Shown in pieces: positions 18,930-26,900 of a stretch of DNA of 64,000 nucleotides (position 1 is its first letter; each line of letters opens with the position of its first letter). Below the pieces are notes generated by a model. The model had not been told where the DNA came from. It was given only the letters and a program-made list of their open reading frames with translations, and made no database searches. The stretch lies in assembly GCA_964558715.1 (NCBI GenBank), contig CAZLFD010000002.1:21098-85097 (forward strand), written 5' to 3'. This stretch comes from JBGSOV01 sp964558715. Its GTDB lineage: Bacteria > Patescibacteriota > Gracilibacteria > CAIRYL01 > GCA-016699755. The position numbers were made by a program, and so were the translations under genes.

Positions 18930-19913
18930 ATGACGCTCGATTGGAAAACATTGGCAAATAATGGCTCTATTGTCGCGCTTGCGCCGATGGACGGCTACAC
19001 CGATTCGGCATATCGGCAGATTGCTAAGATCATCGAACCGCGCTGCATCGTATTTTGCGAATTCGTTTCGGCGGATGGATTAAGTCGCGCGCCAAAAAAG
19101 ATGAAAGACATCGTGCAGTTTAATCCGGATGTGGAACGCCCTTATATTGTGCAAATGTTCGGCAAAAATCCACAAGCCTTTGCCGAAGCCGCCAAGTTTT
19201 TAGAAGATTTAGGGGTAGATGGAATTGATATCAATTATGGTTGCCCGGCAAAAAAAGTAGTCGGCAGTGGGCACGGCAGTGACTTGATCAGAAATCCGTG
19301 TCTGGCGGCAGATATTGTGGCAGCAATCAAAAAGGCGGTAGATCTGCCAGTTTCCACGAAGACCAGGCTGGGCTGGGAAAGCCCAGAAACTCTCAATGGT
19401 TTTATCGGCGATCTGCTTGCCGCCGGGTCAGATATGATCACCATCCATGGCAGAACGGTTAAACAGCAATATAGCGGTGACGCCGACTGGGAACCGATTT
19501 ATGAATTGAAACGAGCGTATCCCGACGCGGTGATTTTGGGCAACGGCGATATTCGCAACGGAGAAGACGCGAAACGCAAAACGCAAAATCTAGATGGCGT
19601 GATGATCGGGCGCGGCAGTTTTGGTAATCCATGGATTTTGCAAGAAGCGTATGCCGCTCTGCATGAAGAGGAATTCATTCCGCCAACTGCAGAAGAAAAG
19701 GGTGAGATCATCCGCAAACACGCAGAGTTACTCATCGAAACCAAAGGGCAGCGGCGCGCGATGCTCGAATTTCGCAAACACCTATTAAGTTTTACTCGTG
19801 GATTCGCCGGCGCGCGCGAACTGCGCGGGCAGATGACGAGCATCGAACAAATCGAAGATGTAGAAAAGGTGGTGGAGCAAATTGTACAAGGGAATCAGCT
19901 GGCAGCAGCCTGA
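18930..19913 (+). CDS. dus: tRNA-dihydrouridine synthase
   Basis: FMN-dependent reduction of uridines in the tRNA D-loop. TIM-barrel motifs: VALAPMDGYTD at the N-terminus, IDINYGCPAKKVVGSG with the catalytic Cys105, STKTRLGW, ITIHGRT and NGDI...GVMIGRGSFGNPW (FMN phosphate). 327 aa, normal. DusA/B/C subtype not assigned. No Shine-Dalgarno before the ATG. Confidence 0.94.
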   Translation: MTLDWKTLANNGSIVALAPMDGYTDSAYRQIAKIIEPRCIVFCEFVSADGLSRAPKKMKDIVQFNPDVERPYIVQMFGKNPQAFAEAAKFLEDLGVDGIDINYGCPAKKVVGSGHGSDLIRNPCLAADIVAAIKKAVDLPVSTKTRLGWESPETLNGFIGDLLAAGSDMITIHGRTVKQQYSGDADWEPIYELKRAYPDAVILGNGDIRNGEDAKRKTQNLDGVMIGRGSFGNPWILQEAYAALHEEEFIPPTAEEKGEIIRKHAELLIETKGQRRAMLEFRKHLLSFTRGFAGARELRGQMTSIEQIEDVEKVVEQIVQGNQLAAA

Positions 19914-19967
19914 ATGCGCTTACTTCTTCCCTAGAGAGGAAAGGCCGAGAGGGGTAGATTATCTTTC

Positions 19968-20015
19968 ATTTCCATCCCCCTCCAACTCCCCCTCGCTAAG
20001 GGGAGAGTGCTCCGC
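19968..20015 (+). repeat. Palindromic intergenic repeat, family A copy 4
   Basis: CTCCCC...GGGGAG stem with loop ending in CTAA (19986-20005). Left flank catccccctccaa and right flank gagtgctccgcac match the copy at 61325-61370. It follows the dus stop and precedes the bL33 promoter. Confidence 0.6.
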
Positions 20016-20073
20016 ACCAATCCCAAGCACTCGAGATGGATTCAATCTTCTCCTGCTGTTTGCTGAAAAACGG

Positions 20074-20103
20074 TTGACAGCCAAAAGTAAATTAAGTGAT
20101 ACT
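20074..20103 (+). promoter_or_regulatory. Promoter of the bL33 candidate
   Basis: TTGACA (20074-20079), an 18-nt spacer, and GATACT (20098-20103), about 20 nt before the ATG. Confidence 0.5.
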
Positions 20104-20123
20104 GCCTGCACGTTTAAAAAACT

Positions 20124-20315
20124 ATGCCACGCGGAAAGAAGCAAAAAGTCGTTGTGATCTATGGTCCAGACGGGCAGATCATCAAGCACAAATATCACTA
20201 CAATCACCGTAATGTAGAGAAAGACAAGGTTTCAGTAAATCAATACGACCCCAAGCAGCGCAAGCATGTGAAGGCGGATGAAGTGAAAGTAAAAGACGAG
20301 CGCCACTCTTCGTAA
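20124..20315 (+). CDS. rpmG: Probable ribosomal protein bL33 (cysteine-free)
   Basis: 63 aa, very basic. The C-terminal half, from KVSVNQYDPKQRKHV to VKVK, lines up by eye with the end of E. coli L33 (KLELKKFDPVVRQHV to AKIK). The N-terminus has a short beta-strand start (KKQKVVVIY) where L33 has REKIKLV. It lacks the Cys pairs of zinc-type L33. The identification rests on this alignment from memory. It stands alone with its own promoter rather than in a ribosomal operon, which is common for rpmG. If wrong, it is a small nucleic-acid-binding protein. Confidence 0.65.
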   Translation: MPRGKKQKVVVIYGPDGQIIKHKYHYNHRNVEKDKVSVNQYDPKQRKHVKADEVKVKDERHSS

Positions 20316-20334
20316 ACAGTACAAGAAAAAACGC

Positions 20335-20364
20335 TTCACGAAAGAACGAAGACTTGTGTATGAT
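20335..20364 (+). promoter_or_regulatory. Candidate promoter of the 20393 gene
   Basis: TTCACG (20335-20340), an 18-nt spacer, and TATGAT (20359-20364). Transcription from here would start near 20370, which excludes the in-frame ATGs at 20360 and 20363 and supports the start at 20393. Confidence 0.35.
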
Positions 20365-20392
20365 GCGAGTAATCCATTCTCTTTTCTCTCAT

Positions 20393-20590
20393 ATGCATAA
20401 TATTATTCTTACTTGCGCGATTCTTAGTTTCGCGATGGGCTTCTATTTAGCGGTCTTCTTTTTACCGCTCGATGGCTCCTTTCTGCAAAGCCCACCGGTA
20501 ATCAGTGGAACCGCGATTATGTTCATCAGCTTTGCCCTTTTCGCAGCAGCACAGCACATGTTTCTGATCGAAAAAGAGGCAAAAAAGTAG
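20393..20590 (+). CDS. Small two-helix membrane protein, unknown
   Basis: 65 aa with two hydrophobic helices (about residues 3-24 and 36-58) joined by a loop with Leu-Asp-Gly-Ser, and a Lys-rich tail. The start is set by the predicted promoter; longer in-frame starts exist at 20354-20363. Not recognised. Confidence 0.5.
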   Translation: MHNIILTCAILSFAMGFYLAVFFLPLDGSFLQSPPVISGTAIMFISFALFAAAQHMFLIEKEAKK

Positions 20591-20600
20591 TAGACAGCTT

Positions 20601-20629
20601 TTGACGTACAGTCGAAATTGCCGTAGTAT
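20601..20629 (+). promoter_or_regulatory. thrS leader promoter
   Basis: TTGACG (20601-20606), a 17-nt spacer, and TAGTAT (20624-20629). The expected transcription start is near 20636, the first base of the leader-peptide ATG. The leader peptide may therefore be read from a leaderless or nearly leaderless mRNA. Confidence 0.55.
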
Positions 20630-20635
20630 AGAGTA

Positions 20636-20686
20636 ATGAAACGCGCACCATTAACTACGACAGCAATCACAACATCTCGCTCTTAA
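20636..20686 (+). CDS. Threonine-rich leader peptide of thrS (16 codons)
   Basis: A 16-codon open frame, MKRAPLTTTAITTSRS, ending in TAA. Five of 16 codons are Thr, packed at positions 7-9 and 12-13 in TTTAITT. It begins MKR like the classical thr operon leader of E. coli. It lies directly upstream of thrS and its stop codon abuts the first strand of the attenuator. Its expected role is to let ribosome position report the level of charged tRNA-Thr. No Shine-Dalgarno is visible. Too short for ordinary gene finding; function is inferred from sequence and position. Confidence 0.75.
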   Translation: MKRAPLTTTAITTSRS

Positions 20687-20688
20687 GG

Positions 20689-20744
20689 CGGAAGCAATTG
20701 CCGATGCGCGATAGCTTCCGTACAATAAGGCGGAAGCGATTTTT
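20689..20744 (+). terminator. Attenuator with mutually exclusive antiterminator and terminator hairpins
   Basis: Strand A CGGAAGC (20689-20695) and strand C CGGAAGC (20731-20737) lie in identical 12-mers (TAAGGCGGAAGC at 20684 and 20726). The single strand B GCTTCCG (20714-20720) is perfectly complementary to both. B with C gives a 7-bp hairpin with a 10-nt loop followed by GATTTTT, a Rho-independent terminator. A with B (18-nt loop) destroys it. A ribosome finishing the leader peptide covers A and favours termination. One stalled at the Thr codons leaves A free and favours read-through into thrS, 15 nt below. Confidence 0.8.
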
Positions 20745-20759
20745 ATATAACCCTAAGTC

Positions 20760-22499
20760 ATGGCAAAAATACCGGTTTCTACCCGCAGGCACTCCGCCTC
20801 GCACGTGCTAGCAGCTGCCGTATTGCAGATGTTTCCCGAGGCGAAACTTGGCACCGGGCCCGATACCGATACCGGATTTTATTATGATTTTCTGCTGCCT
20901 CGCCCGCTGATCCCGGAAGATCTGCCGATTCTGCAAGAGAAGATGACAGAGATCATGAAAAAACAGATTCCGTTCGAATACTACGAAGAGCCGATCGACA
21001 AAGCGAAAGAGTTTTTAAAGACCATCGGGCAAGATTTTAAAGTCGAACTGGTAGCAAAGTTTGAAAAGAACGAAAACGTCAAAAAAGTCTCGTTCTATAA
21101 AAACGGCGATTTTTTTGTAGATTTATGCGAAGGCCCGCACGTAGAGCATACCGGTCAGATCGGCGCGTTTAAACTGACGCATTTTGCCGGTGCTTATTGG
21201 CAGGGTGATTCTGAGCGCGACCAGATGACGCGAATTTACGGGCTCGGCTTCGCGAGCGATAAAGAACTCCGGCAGCACGAAGCCATGCTTGAGGAGGCCA
21301 AGAAGCGTGATCATCGCAAAATCGGGAAGGAATTGGATCTGTTTGCTTTTGATGAAGAAGTCGGCCCCGGGTTGCCGCTCTGGCTCCCCAAAGGTGCGGT
21401 GATTGTGGAGGAGTTAGAGAAATTAGCGAAAAAGATGGAGGCGAAATACGACTACGTACGCGTACGCTCGCCACACATCGCCAAAGAGGCATTGTATATC
21501 CGTTCTGGCCATCTGCCATACTATGCCGAAGACATGTTTCCGCCGATGGATCTTGATAACGAGAAGTATTACCTGAAGGCGATGAACTGTCCGCATCACC
21601 ATAAGATCTTCGCTGCTACACCCAAAAGCTATCGCGACCTACCCATCCGCATGGCGGAATACGGCCATTGTTATCGGTATGAGGATAGTGGCGCACTGTT
21701 TGGCTTGATGCGCGTGCGTTCACTCTGCATGAACGATGCCCATATTTACTGCACCGAAGAACAATTCGAGGCGGAGTTTCAGAAAGTCATCGATATGTAT
21801 TTGGAATATTTCAAGATCTTCGGCATCAATAAGTACGAAATGCGCCTTAGCAAACACTTAAAAGAGGGGTTAGGCAAGAAGTATGTCGATGAACCGGAGC
21901 TGTGGATTAAAACGGAAGACTTAGTGCGCAAAGCATTGGAGCATATGAAAGTACCGTTCACCGAAGTGGAAGATGAAGCTGCTTTTTACGGGCCCAAGAT
22001 CGACGTGCAGATCTGGTCGGCGATCGGCAGGGAATTCACACTCGCCACGAATCAGTTAGATTTCGCAGTGCCAAAACGGTTCGACCTCACCTACACCGAC
22101 GTCGATGGCAAAGAGCACACGCCTATTTGTATTCACCGCGCGCCACTCAGCACGCACGAGCGTATGATCGGTTTTCTCATCGAACATTACGCCGGTGCCT
22201 TCCCTTTTTGGCTAGCTCCAGTACAAGTGCAGATTTTGCCGATTTCAGAAGCGCAAAACGAGTACACGCAAAAAGTGTATCAGGAGTTAAAGCAAAATGA
22301 AGTTCGCGTAGAAATCAGTAAACCCGATGAAACCCTCGGCAAACGCATCCGTGAAGGGCAGATGAAAAAAGTTCCGTACCTACTCGTAGTCGGCGAAAAA
22401 GAGGTAGAAGAGAAAACGGTGACCGTGCGCCAATATGGTGAAAAAGCGCAAGAGGCGATGAGTGTGAGTGATTTCCTCAAGAAAACAAATGAAGCCTGA
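20760..22499 (+). CDS. thrS: Threonyl-tRNA synthetase lacking the TGS domain
   Basis: Charges tRNA-Thr. At 579 aa it is shorter than the usual about 640 because it starts straight in the editing domain: H11-x3-H15 (HSASH) at the N-terminus, then DLCEGPHVEHTG. There is no N-terminal TGS (N1) domain. Class II core: MNCPHHH, CYRYEDSGALFG (motif 2), DAHIYC, and PICIHRAPLSTHERMIGFLIEHY (motif 3 region), with the zinc Cys/His/His set visible; C-terminal anticodon-binding domain from about 470. Expression is probably controlled by the leader at 20636-20744. Overlaps the next gene by 11 nt. Confidence 0.96.
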   Translation: MAKIPVSTRRHSASHVLAAAVLQMFPEAKLGTGPDTDTGFYYDFLLPRPLIPEDLPILQEKMTEIMKKQIPFEYYEEPIDKAKEFLKTIGQDFKVELVAKFEKNENVKKVSFYKNGDFFVDLCEGPHVEHTGQIGAFKLTHFAGAYWQGDSERDQMTRIYGLGFASDKELRQHEAMLEEAKKRDHRKIGKELDLFAFDEEVGPGLPLWLPKGAVIVEELEKLAKKMEAKYDYVRVRSPHIAKEALYIRSGHLPYYAEDMFPPMDLDNEKYYLKAMNCPHHHKIFAATPKSYRDLPIRMAEYGHCYRYEDSGALFGLMRVRSLCMNDAHIYCTEEQFEAEFQKVIDMYLEYFKIFGINKYEMRLSKHLKEGLGKKYVDEPELWIKTEDLVRKALEHMKVPFTEVEDEAAFYGPKIDVQIWSAIGREFTLATNQLDFAVPKRFDLTYTDVDGKEHTPICIHRAPLSTHERMIGFLIEHYAGAFPFWLAPVQVQILPISEAQNEYTQKVYQELKQNEVRVEISKPDETLGKRIREGQMKKVPYLLVVGEKEVEEKTVTVRQYGEKAQEAMSVSDFLKKTNEA

Positions 22500-22962
22500 A
22501 TTATCACCCGAAGAGGAGATGCTTGTCGAACACGCTAAAAAAGGAGTTATTGATTATAATCGCAAGCGTCATAAGAATGGCGGAGTTGACACATTGTATT
22601 CATTCGTAATGACAGAAAGCGGCGCGATTTACGATGGTGCTTGTTTTGAACCAAATATTGCTCAGGCAACGATTTGCGGTGAGCGGCATGCGATAGCCAA
22701 CATGGTTCTCGGTGAATCGTATTCAGCAAAAATCAAACATGTCATTGTCGCAGATCCGGTTCCCGAAGTTCAGGAACATAGCACTCCACCGTGCGGTACA
22801 TGCCGTCATATCATCTGGCAGTTTGGAAAACCCGATACTTCCGTTCTATGCCTACAATACATACAAACCGATGATGGATGGATATTCCCGAAGCTAGAAA
22901 AATTTATAATGAGTGAATTGTATCCCCATCCATATGAACCCAAGGAAGATTTATGGCATTAA
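22489..22962 (+). CDS. Cytidine deaminase-like protein
   Basis: Zinc-dependent deaminase fold. Motifs Cys63-Gly-Glu65 (CGERHA) and Pro-Cys102-x2-Cys105 (PPCGTCRH) supply three Cys ligands and the catalytic Glu, as in tetrameric cytidine deaminases and blasticidin-S deaminase. 157 aa from the ATG at 22489, which overlaps the thrS 3' end by 11 nt, so it is likely co-transcribed and coupled. The usual cytidine deaminase is about 130 aa; the extra length is an unusual C-terminal tail. Substrate (cytidine, deoxycytidine or other) not decidable. Confidence 0.8.
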   Translation: MKPELSPEEEMLVEHAKKGVIDYNRKRHKNGGVDTLYSFVMTESGAIYDGACFEPNIAQATICGERHAIANMVLGESYSAKIKHVIVADPVPEVQEHSTPPCGTCRHIIWQFGKPDTSVLCLQYIQTDDGWIFPKLEKFIMSELYPHPYEPKEDLWH

Positions 22963-22986
22963 TTATACCCCTCGGGGGTATAATTA
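22960..22986. promoter_or_regulatory. Perfect 12-bp inverted repeat with TATAAT
   Basis: TAATTATACCCC-TCG-GGGGTATAATTA, 12-bp arms and a 3-nt loop. The left arm begins with the TAA stop of the deaminase gene and the right arm contains TATAAT (22979-22984), 14 nt before the next ATG (22999). It may be a terminator for the upstream unit, an operator over a -10 box, or both. There is no long T-run after it. Confidence 0.6.
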
Positions 22987-22998
22987 TGGCTCTCGACA

Positions 22999-23637
22999 AT
23001 GAAAAAACGTCATATCTTTGCCGGAGCAACCATTACGATTGCCATCGTTGCCATTCTCGCTATCTCTTTTTGGTATTTCATCACTGCCGGTGCCAGTGAG
23101 TGGGATGACGTTGTAGCAGATCGACCGGAACCACAACCAACGCAGAACATTGCAGAAATCTGGGTGCGCCACCCCGCAAGTCTTACGGATTACTTTTACC
23201 AACACATGCTTATCAACATCGATGGCGTCTTTTACGATTATTTTGAATATCACGGTGAGGAATCGTTGGAAAAGAAGAGTCTCGCTTCGATCGTCGCGTA
23301 TTATTCATCACAAGGCACAGATTCAAAGTTCACTATTTTCGTGCTTTCTATAAGTGATGATGAAAAAATCCGCATGCGCGAGCATTTGGAATATTGGCAT
23401 AAGCATCAAGCAGATCTACCGGAGTTTTGGGGAGCGAGCAATAATTGTGCAGATTATATTGCCGAAGAACTATTAAACGAGTTTGCGGATTTTAGACTTG
23501 ATACGAGTGGGATAACGACGCCAAGCGGTATAGCAGAGCAGCTAAGGGTGCATCCGAAAGTGAAGGAGGTGTATGACGGAGAAATCCGGGAGAAACAGTT
23601 TTATCGCAGCGAGACACCAGAAGCTATGGATATATAA
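22999..23637 (+). CDS. Membrane-anchored protein with a possible permuted papain-like domain
   Basis: 212 aa. Basic start and one membrane segment (about residues 6-28), the rest extracytoplasmic. The segment SLTDYFYQHMLINIDGVFYDYF, with a His before beta strands, and NNCADYIAEELL further on resemble the His-then-Cys order of circularly permuted NlpC/LRAT/Lnb-type hydrolase folds, with GITTPSGIAEQL after it. No family was assigned with certainty. It lies just after the palindrome at 22960. Function unknown; hydrolase is an inference from two motifs. Confidence 0.6.
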   Translation: MKKRHIFAGATITIAIVAILAISFWYFITAGASEWDDVVADRPEPQPTQNIAEIWVRHPASLTDYFYQHMLINIDGVFYDYFEYHGEESLEKKSLASIVAYYSSQGTDSKFTIFVLSISDDEKIRMREHLEYWHKHQADLPEFWGASNNCADYIAEELLNEFADFRLDTSGITTPSGIAEQLRVHPKVKEVYDGEIREKQFYRSETPEAMDI

Positions 23638-23664
23638 CACGCATCGAGGGGTAGTGGGAAACAC

Positions 23665-23730
23665 AAATTCCTACCCCTCCAATTCTCCCTACCCCCTTCG
23701 ACAGGCTCAGGGCATGCAGGGGAGAGCATT
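23665..23730 (+). repeat. Palindromic intergenic repeat, family A copy 5 (with insert)
   Basis: acccctccaattctccctaccccc then, after an insert that itself contains a short palindromic element (ttcgacaggctca), gcaggggagagcatttc. A split copy in the 310-base gap before rpoB, followed by tttgcagttttgccgtttgctgttt, a motif also found beside copies 4, 6, 8 and 12. No strong rpoB promoter could be picked out. Confidence 0.5.
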
Positions 23731-23947
23731 TCGTGTCATAAGTTCAGCCCTGTTTGCAGTTTTGCCGTTTGCTGTTTATTAAAACCAGATTGCGCATTGC
23801 TATTTGTTATTTCCCAAAAAGCCCTTGACTCACATGCAGTATTTCGGAATGCTTGACAAGCGTAAAAAATCACCGCTGTCGCCAGAGAACTGCTTGTGTT
23901 GATGCTTGGCAAAAATATCCTGAATATCTCGTTTTTTTAGCTGCAAT

Positions 23948-26900
23948 ATGCCAAAAGCCACCAAGCAAGAATTAAAGTTGCCCGTCAATCCGACAAAAGT
24001 CGTACGAGACCGGTACTTTTTTACCGAGCGAGATGAAGACATCCCGCTTCCCGATCTGATCGGGGTGCAAAAGCAATCGTTCAACTGGTTCATACAAGAT
24101 GGAATCAAAGAAATCTTTGAAGAGATTTCGCCGATTACCGACTTTTCGGGGAAAAAGATGGAACTGCATTTTTTGAGCCATCGCTTCGAAAAGCCAAAAC
24201 ATACTCTGCAAGAGGCTCGCCGCAAAATGGGTTCGTTTGAATCGAACATGGTCGTGCGTGTGCGTTTGATCAATAAAGAGACCGGAGAGATCAAAGAGCA
24301 AGAAGTTTTTTTGGGCGCCGTACCGATGATGACTGAACGCGGTACATTTATTGTAAACGGTATCGAGCGTGTAGTGGTAAACCAGCTCGTGCGCAGCCCA
24401 GGTGCATTTTTCTCACCCAACTCCGTCACGCCAGAGTACTTCAACTGTAAAATCATCCCCAAGCGTGGTGCTTGGCTCGAAATCGAGACAGATAAAAAAG
24501 GTATTATCAGTGCGAAAATCGATCGCAAACGTAAGATTCCCATCACCCAGCTGTTACGTGTTTTCGGGTTCGATACCGATAAAAAAATCATGGATATCAC
24601 TAAGGGGCTCGGCATTAAGCCAGAAGACGACCTGCTGATGAGAACATTAGAAAAGGATGGTTTTATCGATCTGCGTGAAGCGTATCAGAATGTGTACCGC
24701 AAAATCCGCCCAGGAGATATGGCAACGCCAGAAAACGCGAAGTCACTTATTGAGTCGATGTTCTTCGACTTTAAACGCTACGACCTGGGGCCAATCGCCC
24801 GCCACAAACTAAACAAAAGGTTTGGGAGTAAATTGCCAAACAATTCCGAAGGGCGCATCTTTCACAAAGAAGACTTTGCTTCTATTATCCGCCATTTGGT
24901 AGAGCTGTGCGTAAAAGGTGGCGAAACCGACGATATCGACCATTTGGCTAATCGTCGTGTGCGTTCGGTCGGTGAACTCATTCAGAATAAATTCCGCGTA
25001 GGATTACTCAGAACCGATAGGATCGCCAAAGACCGCATGACAGTGATGGAACTTGAATCGATTACTCCGACTCAACTGATCAACTCGCGCCCGGTTACCG
25101 CCGCAATGCGTGAATTTTTTGCCAGTTCGCAGCTGTCGCAGTTTATGGACCAAACGAATCCCTTGGCAGAATTAGCGCACAAACGCCGATTGTCGGCTAT
25201 GGGCCCAGGAGGGTTATCACGCGAGCGCGCCAGTTTTGATGTACGAGACGTGCATCAAAGCCACTATGGCCGTATCTGTCCGATCTCTACGCCAGAAGGT
25301 CCAAATATTGGGCTTGTTGTGCATTTAGCAAGTTACGCAGTCGTAAACGAATTGGGCTTTATCGAAACGCCATTCCGCGAGATCTTGCATAAGTGTCCGA
25401 ATAAAGAGAAAGAGCTCGTCGGGCATATTCTCGATGAAGATATCAAGGGAGCCGGCAAAGTGGATGATGTGATCGACGCAAAAATGGCGAAAAAACTCGC
25501 CGCCGATAAAAAGTTGAAAGAGGTTGCTGTGCGGCCGTATTTAAGCGAGAAGGTAAAATACTTCGATGCCGAAGAAGAGCGCACATTGGTAGTTGCGCAA
25601 GCCAATTCGTTGGTGGATGAACTGGGGCAGTTTATGGAAAAACGCGTACCTGCCCGCAGCAACGGCGAACCGGTACTCGCTCACGTACGTGAGGTAACGC
25701 ATATCGATATTTCACCGAAGCAGATCATCTCTGAATCTACAGCGCTGATTCCGTTCCTCGAGCACGACGACAACACGCGCGCTGCGATGGGTTCGAACAT
25801 GCAACGCCAAGCGGTACCGATCGTCCGTCCCAGCGCGCCAATCGTAGGAACCGGTATGGAGAAAGTGATCGCCGAAAATTCTGGCCAATGTATTGTTGCG
25901 CCAGAAGATGGTGAGATCGTCGAGGTTGATGCGAATGAGATCGTGATGCTCGGCAAATCAGGAAAGAAGAAGACGATTCAACTGGATAATTTTGTCCGCA
26001 CCAATCAGTCGACTTGTCTTAATATCCGCAATCGTGTGCAAGCCGGGCAAAAGGTAAAAGCCGGTGATGTACTTGCCGACGGAGCTTCGGTACATATGGG
26101 TGAGATCGCCATCGGACACAATCTGCTCGTCGCCTACATGGCCTGGAACGGCTACAACTTTGAAGATGCGATCATCATTTCTGACCGCGTCGGGCGCGAA
26201 GGGTACTACGATTCAATCCATATTGACGACTATTCGATCGATGTGCGCGAGACGAAACTTGGGCCTGAAATGATTACCCGCGACATCCCCAACATTGCAG
26301 AAACGAAACTGGCACAGCTCGACGCCGACGGTATCATCCGTATTGGTGCGCCGGTGCAAGAGGGTGATATTTTAGTGGGAAAGATCACACCAAAGGGCGA
26401 AACAGAGCTTACCCCTGAAGAGCGCCTTTTGCAGGCAATCTTTGGTGAAAAAGCAAAAGACGTAAAAGATTCTTCGCTGCGCTTGCCCGGTGGAGGCCAG
26501 GGAAAAGTAGTAGACGTGCAGATATTCACCCGCGAAAACGGTGATGAATTGCCGATCGGCTGCCTGAAGCAAGTGCGCGTATTCGTCGCAAAAACAAGGA
26601 AGATCCAGGTGGGAGATAAAATGGCCGGACGCCACGGAAACAAAGGTGTCGTTTCGCGCATCGTTCCGCAAGAAGATATGCCGTTTTTGCCCGATGGTAC
26701 ACCGGTCGATATCATTCTGAATCCGCTTGGTGTCGCCTCACGTATGAACATCGGCCAGATTTTAGAAACCCATCTCGGTTGGGCAGGGCGCGAGCTAGGC
26801 ATCAAATTCGCCACTCCCGTTTTGAATGGAATTCCAACCGACTATATTACTCAGTTTCTCAAGGCTGCCGGCTTGCCAGAAGACGGAAAAGCCCAACTCT

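Noticed and set aside
20636..20744. T-box riboswitch for thrS
   Set aside because: The leader is only about 125 nt, and no stem I or T-box consensus (TGGNACCGCG-like) is present; the coding leader explains it better.
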